64,000 bases of DNA from the NCBI GenBank assembly GCA_020137815.1, contig CM035362.1, positions 1,518,820 through 1,582,819 on the forward strand. Direction: 5' to 3'. Positions 1-10,900 of the stretch are shown piece by piece. A program made the translations under genes and the position numbers. Origin of the DNA: Hormiphora californensis (taxonomy: Eukaryota; Ctenophora; Tentaculata; Cydippida; Pleurobrachiidae). The stretch's first letter is position 1, and each line of letters starts with the position of its first letter. Under the pieces are notes generated by a model that searched no databases, had not been told where the DNA came from, and was given only the letters and a program-made list of their open reading frames with translations.

Positions 1-49
1 AGTTTTAGGGGGGAGGGGATGAGGCCACCTTTGCGCTTGCCAGCGCAGT

Positions 50-119
50 GATGGGGTATCATATATACAACTAGTTGTACTGAACTTACAGTACAACTAT
101 AGTTGTATGATACCCCATC
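50..119. mobile_element. Small palindromic MITE-like hairpin
   Basis: The left arm begins GATGGGGTATCAT and the right arm ends with its exact reverse complement. Inside are further imperfectly paired stretches containing CAACTAGTTGTAC. The whole can fold into one hairpin of about 70 bases. It is probably a MITE remnant; no second copy was seen, so the family is unknown. Confidence 0.5.
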
Positions 120-937
120 GATAACCGCGATTGGAGCCTAACTAACTATGATAGTATGGAGTACATACCTTTATTGAGTGAGAGGAGCGAAATTCCGTTA
201 GTATAGCTTGAGTGAGAAGGTACCAAGAACTAAGAAGGCTAATAACAAGAAATACCACAAAACTACGCATTCTGCCTCTCTCTCTCTCTCTCTCTCTCGC
301 TGGTTTGTTTCGTTGTAGAGCTTGGAGTTCTAGGATCCACTATCTGTGTGTGTTTCAGTTGGTTGCTGAACTTTTCTCCTCAACTCGCGGAGTTCTGATC
401 AGTGTATGTGTGTTTCCAATAACTCGGGGTTCTGATCAGTGTAGGTGTGTTTCCAATATACACGAGAAGGGCTATTACACAAAATCAAAACAACCCCAAT
501 TGGATAAGGTCCAATATACTGTACATCGTGCTCTAATCGGCCCTCTAACGAGGAATGCGAATTGGCTTACGCATCCCTCCCGGTTCATCTCCATTATGTT
601 TTTGGGATTGGGCCAAAGGGTTTTACTGTTACACCCAATTCATTTTGATAACTTGGTTTGTATTGGTAATTGTCAGAACTTGACCGTCCCTCACCTTATC
701 TCTCTGTCTCACCCCGGTCATATCTGCTTCCGTTTAAAAAGTGAAACCGGTCAATATTTTTCTCTTTCTTTCTGGTGGGGGGTGTCACATAGTGACCGAC
801 TCATCAGTTTGTAAGGCATGACCAGATCTCATCAGGTCCTATGGGGGAGATGTAATCTGACTTGCTCCACTTAGATGACTGGCTTACACTCCTCTATAAT
901 ACCTCGCCCCTGTGTGTAGTCTACAATGTATCCGGGA

Positions 938-1002
938 CTGTATGGCGGCGCCATACCCCATTTGATTCTCAGTGCGCTCAGATGGGTCGCGGCGCCAGAC
1001 AG
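938..1002. mobile_element. Hairpin repeat family GGCGCCAGAC, copy 1
   Basis: This is a roughly 65-base palindrome with arms containing GGCGGCGCCA and GGCGCCAGACAG and a loop around TTCTCAGTGCGCTCAG. Very similar hairpins occur at 50571-50625 and 53429-53498, so it is a dispersed short inverted repeat, probably a MITE. The arms here are more diverged than in the copy at 53429. Confidence 0.5.
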
Positions 1003-1242
1003 ATCCGGGCTGGATTACTATAGTTTTCATCTTCTTTGTATTAGGGCTCTAGATTTTAATTGTTTTACAATATTTATGACCTTTTCTCTTAAATTATGAC
1101 CTTTTCTCATATATGCAGATCCTAACTAAGACTGACAGTCGACTGATGCTGTTTATTTTTGGCAGTTGGTTTGAAGTTGCAACTTGCGGTGAAACCTAAA
1201 CAATAATATTGCAACATTACATACCCCACCCTTCATAAGAAG

Positions 1243-1250
1243 AGAGAGAT

Positions 1251-1311
<61 letters not shown>

Positions 1312-1683
1312 CCTAAAGAAAGCAATTGCATCTTCGTAAGAGCCCCATGTTTTTAGAGAAGGTTGTTTTCAGTTCATTGTTCATTGTTTTCTGTCTGTGT
1401 TGATTGGCTGGTTCACACGCATATATATTCTCACATATACTCTCTATACCATGTATATGCGAGCATGAGTTCAATGTTCATGCTTACTTTATAAAATATC
1501 CAATATGCAAAGGAGTTAGAAAGAGAGAGAGAAAGACAGAGGGCGAGAGAGAGAGAGAGAGAAAGAGATAGAGAGAGAAAGAGAGGGAGAGAGAGAGAGA
1601 GTGTGAGAGGGAGAGAGAGAGAGAGAGAGAGGGAGATAGAGAGAGACATAAAGAGATATAGAGAGAAAGAGAGGGAGAGAAAG
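1243..1683. repeat. GA-rich microsatellites
   Basis: An uninterrupted GA run covers about 1243-1303. An imperfect GA/GAAA-rich tract covers about 1519-1683. The Ser/Leu-rich or Arg/Glu-rich open frames across them are artefacts of the dinucleotide repeat. Confidence 0.9.
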
Positions 1684-2517
1684 ACTAAGAAATATCAATG
1701 AAGGAGGGACTAGCCAGCTTCATTGAATCTCAAGCATAAAGAACTCTAGCGATCGTTCGTATGATTCATTAATGTATATCATGTGCATGTAATAAACATT
1801 TTGACTATGCACTATGCAGTTCATACCCGTCGATATTCAGATGGCGAGTAGCTTGGTCTTAGTTCTACTGAAATAGTGTGCGTCTGGGGCAACAAAATTC
1901 CAGATATCGTAGAGCCCTAAATTTGACACATTTACTCTATGGGGCAAATAAATAACTATGTGTGGGAGTCCCTCCCCCTCCCCTCTTTCTATTTTGTTTC
2001 TCTCGATCACAAGAAATAGTACATACTACTACATGACGCTCACAGCTTGTTGATACACATTTTCGCTACCTTTAGTATCTTATCATCCCTCTCTCACTCG
2101 CCCTCTAATTCTATTACTCACTAATTCTATCTCAGTTTCACATCTTTCCGATGCTTGTTTGCGACGTCCTCGACTCATGTTATATATCGAAATAATAGCT
2201 GATATTATCTGTAATGTGTTTTAACTTATGTTATACTTATAGTGTTTTCTTGGAGTCCTAAAAGTAACTTTACTCTAGATTTTAAGGGGGAAATGTAGTT
2301 GGGAGGTAGTCTTATTGTTAATATGGGTAACGATCTCTCAATTTCAATCTCTAATCCAGGAAGGCGAAAGGTATATCCCTTGAAAAATATATATTTTGTC
2401 AGGATCAAATATTCACAGACATCTAAAAATGTCTAAAATGTCTCACCTCCTTTAAGTTCAGATTGGTCATAATATTATGCCAAAACTATAAACACTGAAC
2501 AATAACACTCAATCCAG

Positions 2518-5500
2518 GCGCGTGGCGGAGACTCCTTTCTATTTTGTAACGACTGTGCAGAGTGGGTAGCAGGACGTTATGTAACAGACAAGGTTTACCC
2601 TTGTTTCAATGCCCCGACATGCCGGGCATTTCTCAGTCCTGTAACGTACCCCCCAACGCGGCAGTTTTACCATTGCATGTGTGGTAATCTTGATGTTAGG
2701 TGAGTTTCAGGTGAAATTAAATTTCGATTATAATTGTTTGCTAGCGTACTTGGTAGCCTACATCGGCTCCTGAAAGGGTACCATTCAAGAATCTTTGTTT
2801 TCGTACAAATACTCGCGAGAGCTAGGGTCTATCAAGACAATCTTAACCTCTCTCCCCTCACCCGCAGGGAGAATTACACGCCAGTAGTGTTGGGATGTAC
2901 GAGGTGTGGGGAGTTAGTTAAACCAACCCTAGAACCACCCCAGCAGTTCTTCTACCTGTGCGCTTCCTGTGGTAAGTTCCAGGAACCGACCGACACAAGT
3001 AAACAACCAATCAGAACTCGTTATTTAGGTCACGTGACTAGTTATCAGCCAATCAGGGACCAGTATTTCCTGATTCGGTCGGTTCCTGGTTCTCCAGTTG
3101 ATCAAAGTGGGCACCTGCTGTCCGGCCAATGCTCTGACCACAGTTTTCGCGCTCTGCAGAACATAAATGAGAATATAATAGGGTCAGGCCAATGCTCTGG
3201 CAGGGTACCCGTGGAGTCCTGTGGGGTATAACACAATTATGGTCTTTATATTCATTGGTGACGGTGTTGTATGTAAAGAATGTTAATATGTAATACCTGA
3301 TACCTAACCCAGGAACATTTTGGGATAAAGTTTGCTATGGCAACGAAACAGAATCTTGTTTGGAGTGTGGATTTGAGGTTGTACCACGGAGTGAGCCCCC
3401 ACCAACATGGTACAATAATTAGACATTGATTATTGTTCGACATGATTATTGTTCGACATGATTATTGTTCGACATGATTATTGTTAGACATGGGCCCTAT
3501 TACTGCTGCAGTATTACTAGTTCACTTCAGTCAAAGCTCTATTTACCGGTTTACTGGATCTCGATATACCACTAGGAGCCCGGCGGGGTTTGACTACCAA
3601 ATATCCCTCCTGTACAGGTATTTGTGGTGTATGTGTGGGGAGAGGACTTCTACACAAAGTTACAAACTTGTTATCATCGATTGTCCAGGTGAGTGAACGC
3701 TCTAGAACCAGATAAAATATGTAGGTATTATATCCCTTCTTGGTTAGTTTTTGTTTTAATTTTCATCTGAATTCCTTTCTTTCTTTCTCTGCCGTCTTTC
3801 CTTCTTTCTTTGCTTTCTTTCTTTCCTTCTTTGCTGTCTTTCTTTCCTTCTTTGCTGTCTTTCTTCCTTTGACTTTCTCTGCTTCTTACCACCCTTCTTT
3901 CTTTGCTTTCTTTCTTTCCTTCTTTGCTGTCTTTCTTCCTTTGACTTTCTCTGCTTCTTACCACCCTTCTTTCTTTGCTTTCTTTCTTTCCTTCTTTGCT
4001 GTCTTTCTTCCTTTGACTTTCTCTGCTTCTTACCACCCTTCTTTTTTTCCTTCCCATCTTCATTCTCATCTTCTGAGGGATCTTGGTCGGAAAATGTTGG
4101 TGGATTGCACTTTCCGCTGAAAGAGAGAACACCCAAAGTTATTAGCCAATAACTAGAAAGTTGATTGCCAGTTTTCACCTGGGTTAAAGTTAAACTATAA
4201 AGTCTATGGACTTGGTTTTAGTTTATTATCTGTAATTACCTGGTACATTGGAAGGTAGGAATGAATAATCGCCAGCTGATCCTGCAGTTATTGTTAACTT
4301 TTCGATCCATCAGCATGTGGCCTTTATACCCCCAATCCGCTCCCCACGAATTGCGAATCTAGACAAGATATGGGTTACTGTTATTTGTAGGGAAGAGCTA
4401 AAGTATCGCCCATTGGGCTGCTATACAAAACATGAATTCCCTCAATCATGTTGGCAATAACGGGAAAGACCGGGTCTTCGAAGACCAAATGTGTTACTTA
4501 CCCTCCAGTAAGGATGTCCCTGTTCCTTTCCATATCCTACCACAGCGACCGCGTGTAACCCTCCTTTCCCCGAATTACACCCTGCTACATCTTTATACAT
4601 GCCTCTACTGTACGAGAAGAGTGATGTGGGACAGCTAACTACAACAGAAACAATTCCCTCGGCAGCGAGCCGGAGAAGTACTGCATCATCTCCATAAATC
4701 TGTCTGTGTCCGGTCAGTTTTGCTTTGGTCAGAGAGTTACCAGTGTTGTCATAGTTACACGTTCTGTCCTTAGCAACGTAAGGAGCCTGGTCCTCCGAGG
4801 CCAGTCGCCCGGATTTCTCCACGTAGTCATATGCACGGTTCATCCATCCACCCCCACAACCGTTGTTTAATGGTTCGTTTTCTGTTTTTTTCCGTGATTT
4901 TTTTCAATATTTTTCGAAGGAACAGTCAAGGATTTCCTGTTCGGAAAATGCGACAAGGTCACCAGTTGCTAGGTAATACCCGCCTTCAAAGGCTGATATA
5001 GCTGAGAAAGCCCAACAAGAACCACATTGCCCTTGATTTTTTACCGGAACTTGGGCACCTCGGGAAACCCAGTTAACGTCAGAAGGTAGGGAGGCATCGT
5101 TGCTGGTAAGAGTGATGGTAGATACTTCCTCTGCCTCCAGATCCCAAGGTGCGGCAGTGGAGATATTGATACCAAGATGAAGAGCCCGTTCAGGTTTGGT
5201 CATGATCGAGAACTTGTTGACCTCCGCCGTGAAAAGACTGTCGGAATCAGAGTTGATCTCATCCACGGTTTGCTTGTACTCTTTGAAGGCTAAGAAATGC
5301 TCCTTCAAGGCCTTCGGATTTGTGGTCCGTAGTACCATCCCATCGTCTTTTGAGAACCGTCTTACTGCTGCGAGGTACTCGTCAACAAGGGATGAGGAAG
5401 AGATTGCAAAGAGCAGAAGTAGAAGGAACAAAGTCCTCATCCTAAATCAAGCGAGTTTGAACTTGATGTCAAACGAAGAAAGAATCTTACAGTATTGCAC

Positions 5501-7211
5501 GTGCAGTTCTTTTTGTGCAGTTTTGAATAGTATTGTTGGCATGGTGACAAGTGGGAGTTTTCCGACATTTGGTACCGTTTATTGTTTAAATTAAACGTCA
5601 ATCAGTTAGCGATGGGATCGGTTTTCAACAAGTCTTTGGTGTTTTGGTGTACCCTGTTACAGAAATTATAATTTCTAACAAGTCACCTATAATCATATTA
5701 AGTGTTCACTGGTCAGTGAGATGCCTAACCAATCTAATCCCCTCATTGTCCAGGTAAACAGTGCAGAGAGAAGATAACGGGGAGAACGGATGTCCCTGAA
5801 CCGATGTATTACAAGTGTAAAGCGTGCCCTGTTTATACCAAAGGAACAGGGTATCTAGATATCCCTCAGCCATGTACAGGGTGTCCCGCTAAAATATGGC
5901 CACAAAAAGGTAGAAATTAGCCCCGTTTTGGGACCAAATAAAAAGTATTTGGCATTTTGATTTTCATCCTGATGCATGCCTTGTTCGACCCCCTCTCTTG
6001 TTACACAATTATAAACATTCTAACATGAACACTCGTCAAAGGACGCGGAGAGAGAGAGAGGGTCGAACAAGGCAACCCCTCTCTCCTCACCATTCATATT
6101 TCTTGTGTTTCACTATTTAGGTGGCCCACATTAGAAACTAATTGCTCTTCCAACAGCCCCAGAAACCCAGCACTATCTCTGTCCTAAGTGTTGGATGTAC
6201 TTTTCCCTGAAGTCCGACCCGCTGGAGAAACTACGATGTCGAAGACAGGACTGCAAAACACTCATAACACCAGTCATAGGTAGTGTTTATTGATTTCTTC
6301 CAATCTTGATGATCAAGTTGGTCCCGTCTTGATTCTATGTGCACTCAGATCGGGTCAGCCCTGCCAGATATATTTTGATTAAACAGTCCTTCCCTTGCGT
6401 GAATGTGACTCACACCCATCGAAGGGAAGGTGTGGCTACATTGTGAGACATTCTAAATCTCCGTCCCACCTCTCAGATCGCCCTGAGAACATCTATCTCC
6501 GGAGGGGTAAATATGTCACACCGATACCTGAGAATGACAACGAACGGAAGGTGCCCTGTTACTTTTTGTGTGGTTGTGGGGCACTGGCTGGTGATTATTG
6601 GTGGGAGCAAAGTTGGAATCCTACTGTTACACAGTTTTGTGAGAGGTGAGTTTTGAAACATTACGTTTCGGTCTTGTTTTGAAAACAAGATCGAGTTGTG
6701 AACCCGAAACAGTTTCGCTCCCATTCCATGACTATGAAATGGACAGAATTGAGACCGAGTCTAACTCTAAGATTGGCTGTGGAGTCTGAACACTGTTTCG
6801 ATAGTGTTTCGAACAAGTTGTTATGTACTATTACAGTTTCGTTCCCATGCCTTGAGTTACGGAAACTCAGAAAGGGAGAGATTTGAGTCAAACAGTTTTT
6901 TTGTGTTATACTATTCCCATATTTCTTGTCCGCTACCGTGATCGTGAAATCTCTTAACCTGTGTTACACCAACAACAATACAACTCCAAACCTCTAAACC
7001 TCTATTAACCTCTTCCAGGTGCCAGTTTGACGTCTACCCCTTCCTCCACCCCCTACCCAACCGACAACACACAGGGTACTTCCAATGCAAATGTGGCGTC
7101 AAGTGGCGTAGTGACAGGGCGTATCCGGGTGTGGCTCAGGCGTGTAAACAGTGTTATGAGAGCGTTAAGCCACTGCTGGTGGAGCCGAAGAGTAAGGGAG
7201 TGGTGGTGTGA
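2518..7211 (+). CDS. Tandem zinc-ribbon protein (about nine CxxC-type units), 5' end open
   Basis: Eight exons join with consistent codon phase: 2518-2699, 2868-2971, 3313-3409, 3618-3688, 5754-5909, 6157-6279, 6387-6645 and 7019-7211 (stop TGA). They give 394 residues. The product is a string of ~40-residue units. Each starts with an aromatic residue and a Cys pair ([60 protein letters not shown]). Each ends with a second Cys pair followed by a hydrophobic residue and Pro ([30 protein letters not shown]). Four cysteines per unit suggest one bound zinc. The last unit resembles 3CxxC zinc domains of the ZAR1/ZCCHC24/receptor-transporter group, which supports an RNA- or protein-binding role only by analogy. 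No start codon was located, so the N-terminus is missing or upstream. An antisense cathepsin gene sits in the fourth intron (3689-5753). Most units straddle introns rather than matching exons. Confidence 0.8.
2980..3088. mobile_element. hAT-like MITE, copy 1
   Basis: A 109-base element has terminal inverted repeats CAGGAACCGACCGA and TCGGTCGGTTCCTG. It lies eight bases inside intron 2 of the zinc-ribbon gene. Near-identical copies occur at 16877-16985 and 55411-55519. It has no coding capacity. The hAT assignment comes from the 8-bp target duplication of copy 2. Confidence 0.85.
3427..3492. repeat. 16-bp tandem repeat, four copies
   Basis: The unit GATTATTGTTCGACAT is repeated four times, with one substitution in the last copy. 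It lies in the short intron 3410-3617 of the zinc-ribbon gene. No function is apparent. Confidence 0.85.
3756..5440 (-). pseudogene. Cathepsin L-like cysteine protease, interrupted by an in-frame stop
   Basis: Exon 1 (5440-4502) codes a signal peptide ([16 protein letters not shown]), an inhibitor propeptide and the papain fold, with catalytic Cys in [11 protein letters not shown] and His in [10 protein letters not shown]. After Tyr-Trp-Arg comes a GTAAGT donor. Exon 2 (4358-4240) supplies the catalytic Asn in RNSWGADWG. Exon 3 (4116 to about 3756) is Lys/Glu-rich, starts [10 protein letters not shown], and matches in phase the linker exon of the cathepsin at 42836-45157. All phases agree. 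However, near 4898, just after the Cys in ILDCSFEKY, there is a TGA codon inside an A-rich in-frame insertion of about a dozen codons that the paralogue lacks. A complete enzyme is therefore unlikely unless the stop is an assembly error or is bypassed. No ShK exon was found for this copy. The gene lies antisense in an intron of the zinc-ribbon gene. Confidence 0.75.
3770..4056. repeat. 72-bp TTTC-rich minisatellite, about three copies
   Basis: The unit contains GACTTTCTCTGCTTCTTACC and TTTCTTTCCTTCTTTGC. At 72 bases it keeps frame: on the minus strand it codes a 24-residue Lys/Arg/Glu-rich repeat inside the linker exon of the cathepsin-like gene. Each unit also carries a possible donor (GGTAAGAAG on the minus strand). 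Confidence 0.85.
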
Positions 7212-7953
7212 GAGACTCTTGGAAAATAGTAAATACATAATGATAGGATTGAGAAATTAAAAGACTGGATTTGATGTACTCGTGAGAGAAGGGATCGAGT
7301 GCAAAGACAGTGGGGCAGGACTTAATTATGTTAACTATGATTATGACTAAGTCCCAGTTACAGTCTGTCAGAGCTAGAGCATTGAATTGGCCTGACTGGT
7401 TGACTACAATGCATAATTTACCGATGGAGTTTATTATTATATTTCTTGTTGATTCAACTGTGTATGATAATCACAATATTTTTAATTAACCCAGAAACTA
7501 TTGACCTGTTACTATTGACCGGTTGCTATGAGAATTATCAATCATTTTCTCTACCTCAAATCGTGTTGACCCAATTTAGAAGAGGGTACATACTGAAAAC
7601 AACCCTCGGTTGAGTTCTAACCCTCTCGATAAGATCCTTCATAACTGAGGGACAAGGGTTGAGGTAACTGTTCCCCACATTGATGTATCCTTCGAAATTT
7701 TGTTGAGTTGACTCAACTGTTCATTGAGTAATTGAGTTACTCTCAAGAACCGAAATTATTTGTTCTCATAGCAACTGAGAGTAAATTCAACGACTACAGA
7801 ATTCAGGTGTTTGAACAAGGTCTGACTCATTATGTTACACATACTTTGTACACTTTTTATAACACACTGCTGAAAATAAATAACCTTTTTAAAAACTCTC
7901 CGATCAACTCTCTGGATCAACAAATAATCGAGAGTTCCACACACACACTACAG
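7212..7953. other. Intergenic stretch between convergent genes
   Basis: This lies between the stop of the zinc-ribbon gene (+) and the stop of the large NDK-repeat gene (-). I see AT-rich sequence and no convincing exon, RNA gene or repeat. It should contain both 3' untranslated regions. Confidence 0.5.
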
Positions 7954-10900
7954 CTACTCGATCTGGTCCTTGCACCTTGTTGAAAGATGATCGAAGAAGA
8001 AACGTAACTGATCAACATTCTGAAATGAGAGGGGTGTCAGTAAGATCGCTTGTCAGCGAATCTGTTTTTCCCACGCTATCAGACCGCCTGTTACACTAAT
8101 TGCTGAAATTGTAAACTTTTCACTGTGCGCGATACACGCGCGCCCCACACACTAATGTTCCATGTTTGTGACACAACAGTGCCCGAATCTGGCCTAAGGG
8201 GGCTGTTGTAACTGGTAGCAACGGTCAGGGAGTTATTTTAGTAACGCACGAAATCAAGAAAATAGAAATCTATATTTTCTCTAGTCCTCTACTCTGAGAT
8301 AATAAGGTATAATAGGGTCTATCGGTTAAAACCGTGTCCTTGATTCTTACATATTCTGCAAGTAAAAAATGAATAACCTAATTATTTTATCATTTAAATT
8401 CTCACCAGATTTCTGTTTGGTGTCGTTAACATCATATGACCGTATGTCTCCAACAACTTCTTGCTATTACTGTTTGAGTAACCTTGAAGGATTTGGTGGA
8501 AGCACGACACTGCATTCTCCCGCTGTAGAGCCAACACTAAACAAGGTCGGTTGACAAATGTTTGACAAATCTGAGAGGGGGAGAAGGGGTTTTAGGGGTT
8601 CGAACACTTTGGTTTGACAGTCAAATCTAGAGGTACCACGGTAAACGGAGATTAGAGACAGTATAAAGACCCGACTGATCACAATTTACAATCTCGAAAT
8701 AAAAAATAAAAAATAAAAGGCAAACCTCGGTTCTCAATTTGAAGAGAGATCGGAATTTAGGGAATTGTGAAATTGGGATAGTCATTAACCGTGCACCAAC
8801 CACATCAAATTGACAATTCTGTATCAGCCTGCAAGGAGAGTAAAGAATTGGTATAAAGATGGAAAATATGAGGTAGTAGCATATAAGTTTTCAAATGGAT
8901 CTAGGGAATTACTCACGTTATAAGTTGACTGGCGGGAGAGAGTCGGGACTGTTTAACAGGTTTTAGAAGGTCAGGTGGGAAAACAACAGACACCTGAGAG
9001 AAACAGGATTATAATTGGAAGTGAGATATTATGTTATAATTATGTAATTAGCTAATTGTGAGATTCATTATATTGCTAATTAGCTAATTAGCTAATGAGC
9101 AAATTAATTTTCAACCAAAATACTATACCGTTTGTAGGAGAGGTTTCAAAAGGCAGGGTTTACTGTCAAGACTTCGTGAGAGGGTGGAATCAACAATTTC
9201 ATCAATATAGGAATGGGGAATCTGGGGGATAGAAGTGGTTATTATAGAGACCTCTGGGACAAGGGAGGACAGTAAACTGCAAAATGAGGGGAATGTTATG
9301 TCCACAATGCACCAGGCACCTACCCCTTCAGCCTGCATGTCCAGGGTGTTTGGGCAGCACAGTCCCCTTGGGAAATGTTCCCTCACCAGATCTACACTTT
9401 CAGTATAGGATATCGGGGCTGAAAGAAGATGTTTATCAATTATCAAACTAGTGGTACTTCAGTTTGGGTACAGTGTCCCTGAATAAACGTAGCGCGCGCG
9501 ATAACACATGAGAGAGAGACAGCGCAGGAGGATAGAAGAAGGGGGGATATCATACCCAATACTTCAGTTACAGTGCTGCTTGTAGTCGGATTACCGTAAT
9601 GGAAATACAGTAAGGAGACGCGCACGTTGCATAACATGCGGCAAAAAGTGCATGTGTTCAGCACGTACTAAAGTCCGTTTCAAGCGACTTGACCCATAAT
9701 TCTTGGAATTTGGCGCATTGCACGTGTATTTACAAAGGGGAAATCCTGAATTTCCAGGAATCTCAGGTCAAGTCGTTTGAAACGCACTTTATAAGCGCCC
9801 TGATTGGCCACGGTTGCGCGTCGTCTTACTGTTAGGATTCAAAAACTTGTATTTTATTATTTCCCTTTCTTCTAACTTGGAAAGAACAACCAATAAACAA
9901 AAAAAACATTAAAATTCTCACCTAAGAAATCCCCCGGCTGGCTGGCGAAACTTGCCCGGAGAGAGAACTGATGGTTGAACTTGGCCTCCTTTAGATCAGG
10001 GGGTCCAACAAGTTGACTCAATTTGTACACAGCATTCTCCGCTTGGACACAGAAAACTAGCCGATCAGAACGGGAGAGATGCAGCCCGACGATAGTGAAT
10101 TCTGGGGGGTGGGAGGGTGGGTTTGGAGACTGAGGATAAATTTAGAGGGTTACTTTTTTAAATAACTTAGTACGAGGTATTTGAAAAAATATAGTTTCTA
10201 TCCCCACGCATACCTTCCTGTTCCAATCGTTTCATTATTTTCCCCATACTCCCTACAAGTGCTGTCTCCAGAAGAGTTGGTATAACTCGGGGTGGAGCCA
10301 ACATAGACTTTAGTATCCCCTCACTCTGGTACACCAACCGATCCGGTAAATCGGAGAGAGTTAGTCGACCTGGTAGGGTAAATCGGAGAGAGTTAGTCGA
10401 CCTGGTAGGGTAAATCGGAGAGAGTTAGTCGACCTGGTAGGGTAAATCGGAGAGAGTTAGTCGACCTGGTAGGGAAAATCGGAGAGAGTTAGTCGACCTG
10501 GTAGGGTAAATCGGAGAGAGTTAGTCGACCTGGTACTCTGGTAGGGTAAATCGGAGAGAGTTAGTCGACCTGGTAGGTTAAATCGGAGAGAGTTAGTCGA
10601 CCTGATTTCCTGATACATAATTAAGATCCCTAGTATCTCCTATACTTACTAAAACTAATTAAATATAATTAACCAGATCTAATTAACTAACCTTTATCCT
10701 TGCTAATGATGCTGTTAACGTGGGTTCGGGGTGGTGGGAGATGGAGTTGTCGGGGTCTCATTATCTCATCACTATACAGCTCCTTCTCAAAGAACAACAG
10801 AGACGCTGAGAGAGAGGATGGTATTATTATTTATGTGATACAGTCCTGTCACACAGCTGTGTGAAATCACTTTACCCGAGTAACCAGATAAGAATCTACC

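Larger units (their letters stand above)
1..2517. other. No gene recognised; microsatellites and small repeats
   Basis: I see no exon with convincing splice sites or a conserved motif here. The stretch holds a short TC run (274-298), GA-rich runs at 1243-1303 and 1519-1683, a near-duplicated block at about 380-460, and two small palindromic elements listed separately. The 5' exons of the zinc-ribbon gene could lie here or beyond the left edge, but I cannot place them. The long open frame at 212-814 has no gene-like features. Confidence 0.5.

Noticed and set aside
212-814. 200-codon open frame on the plus strand
   Set aside because: It begins at a non-ATG codon, passes through a TC microsatellite and a locally duplicated block, and shows no domain or splice context.
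1431-1698. Ser/Leu-rich minus-strand frames (also at 13312-13752, 38535-38780, 59959-60225)
   Set aside because: They are translations of GA/TC microsatellites.
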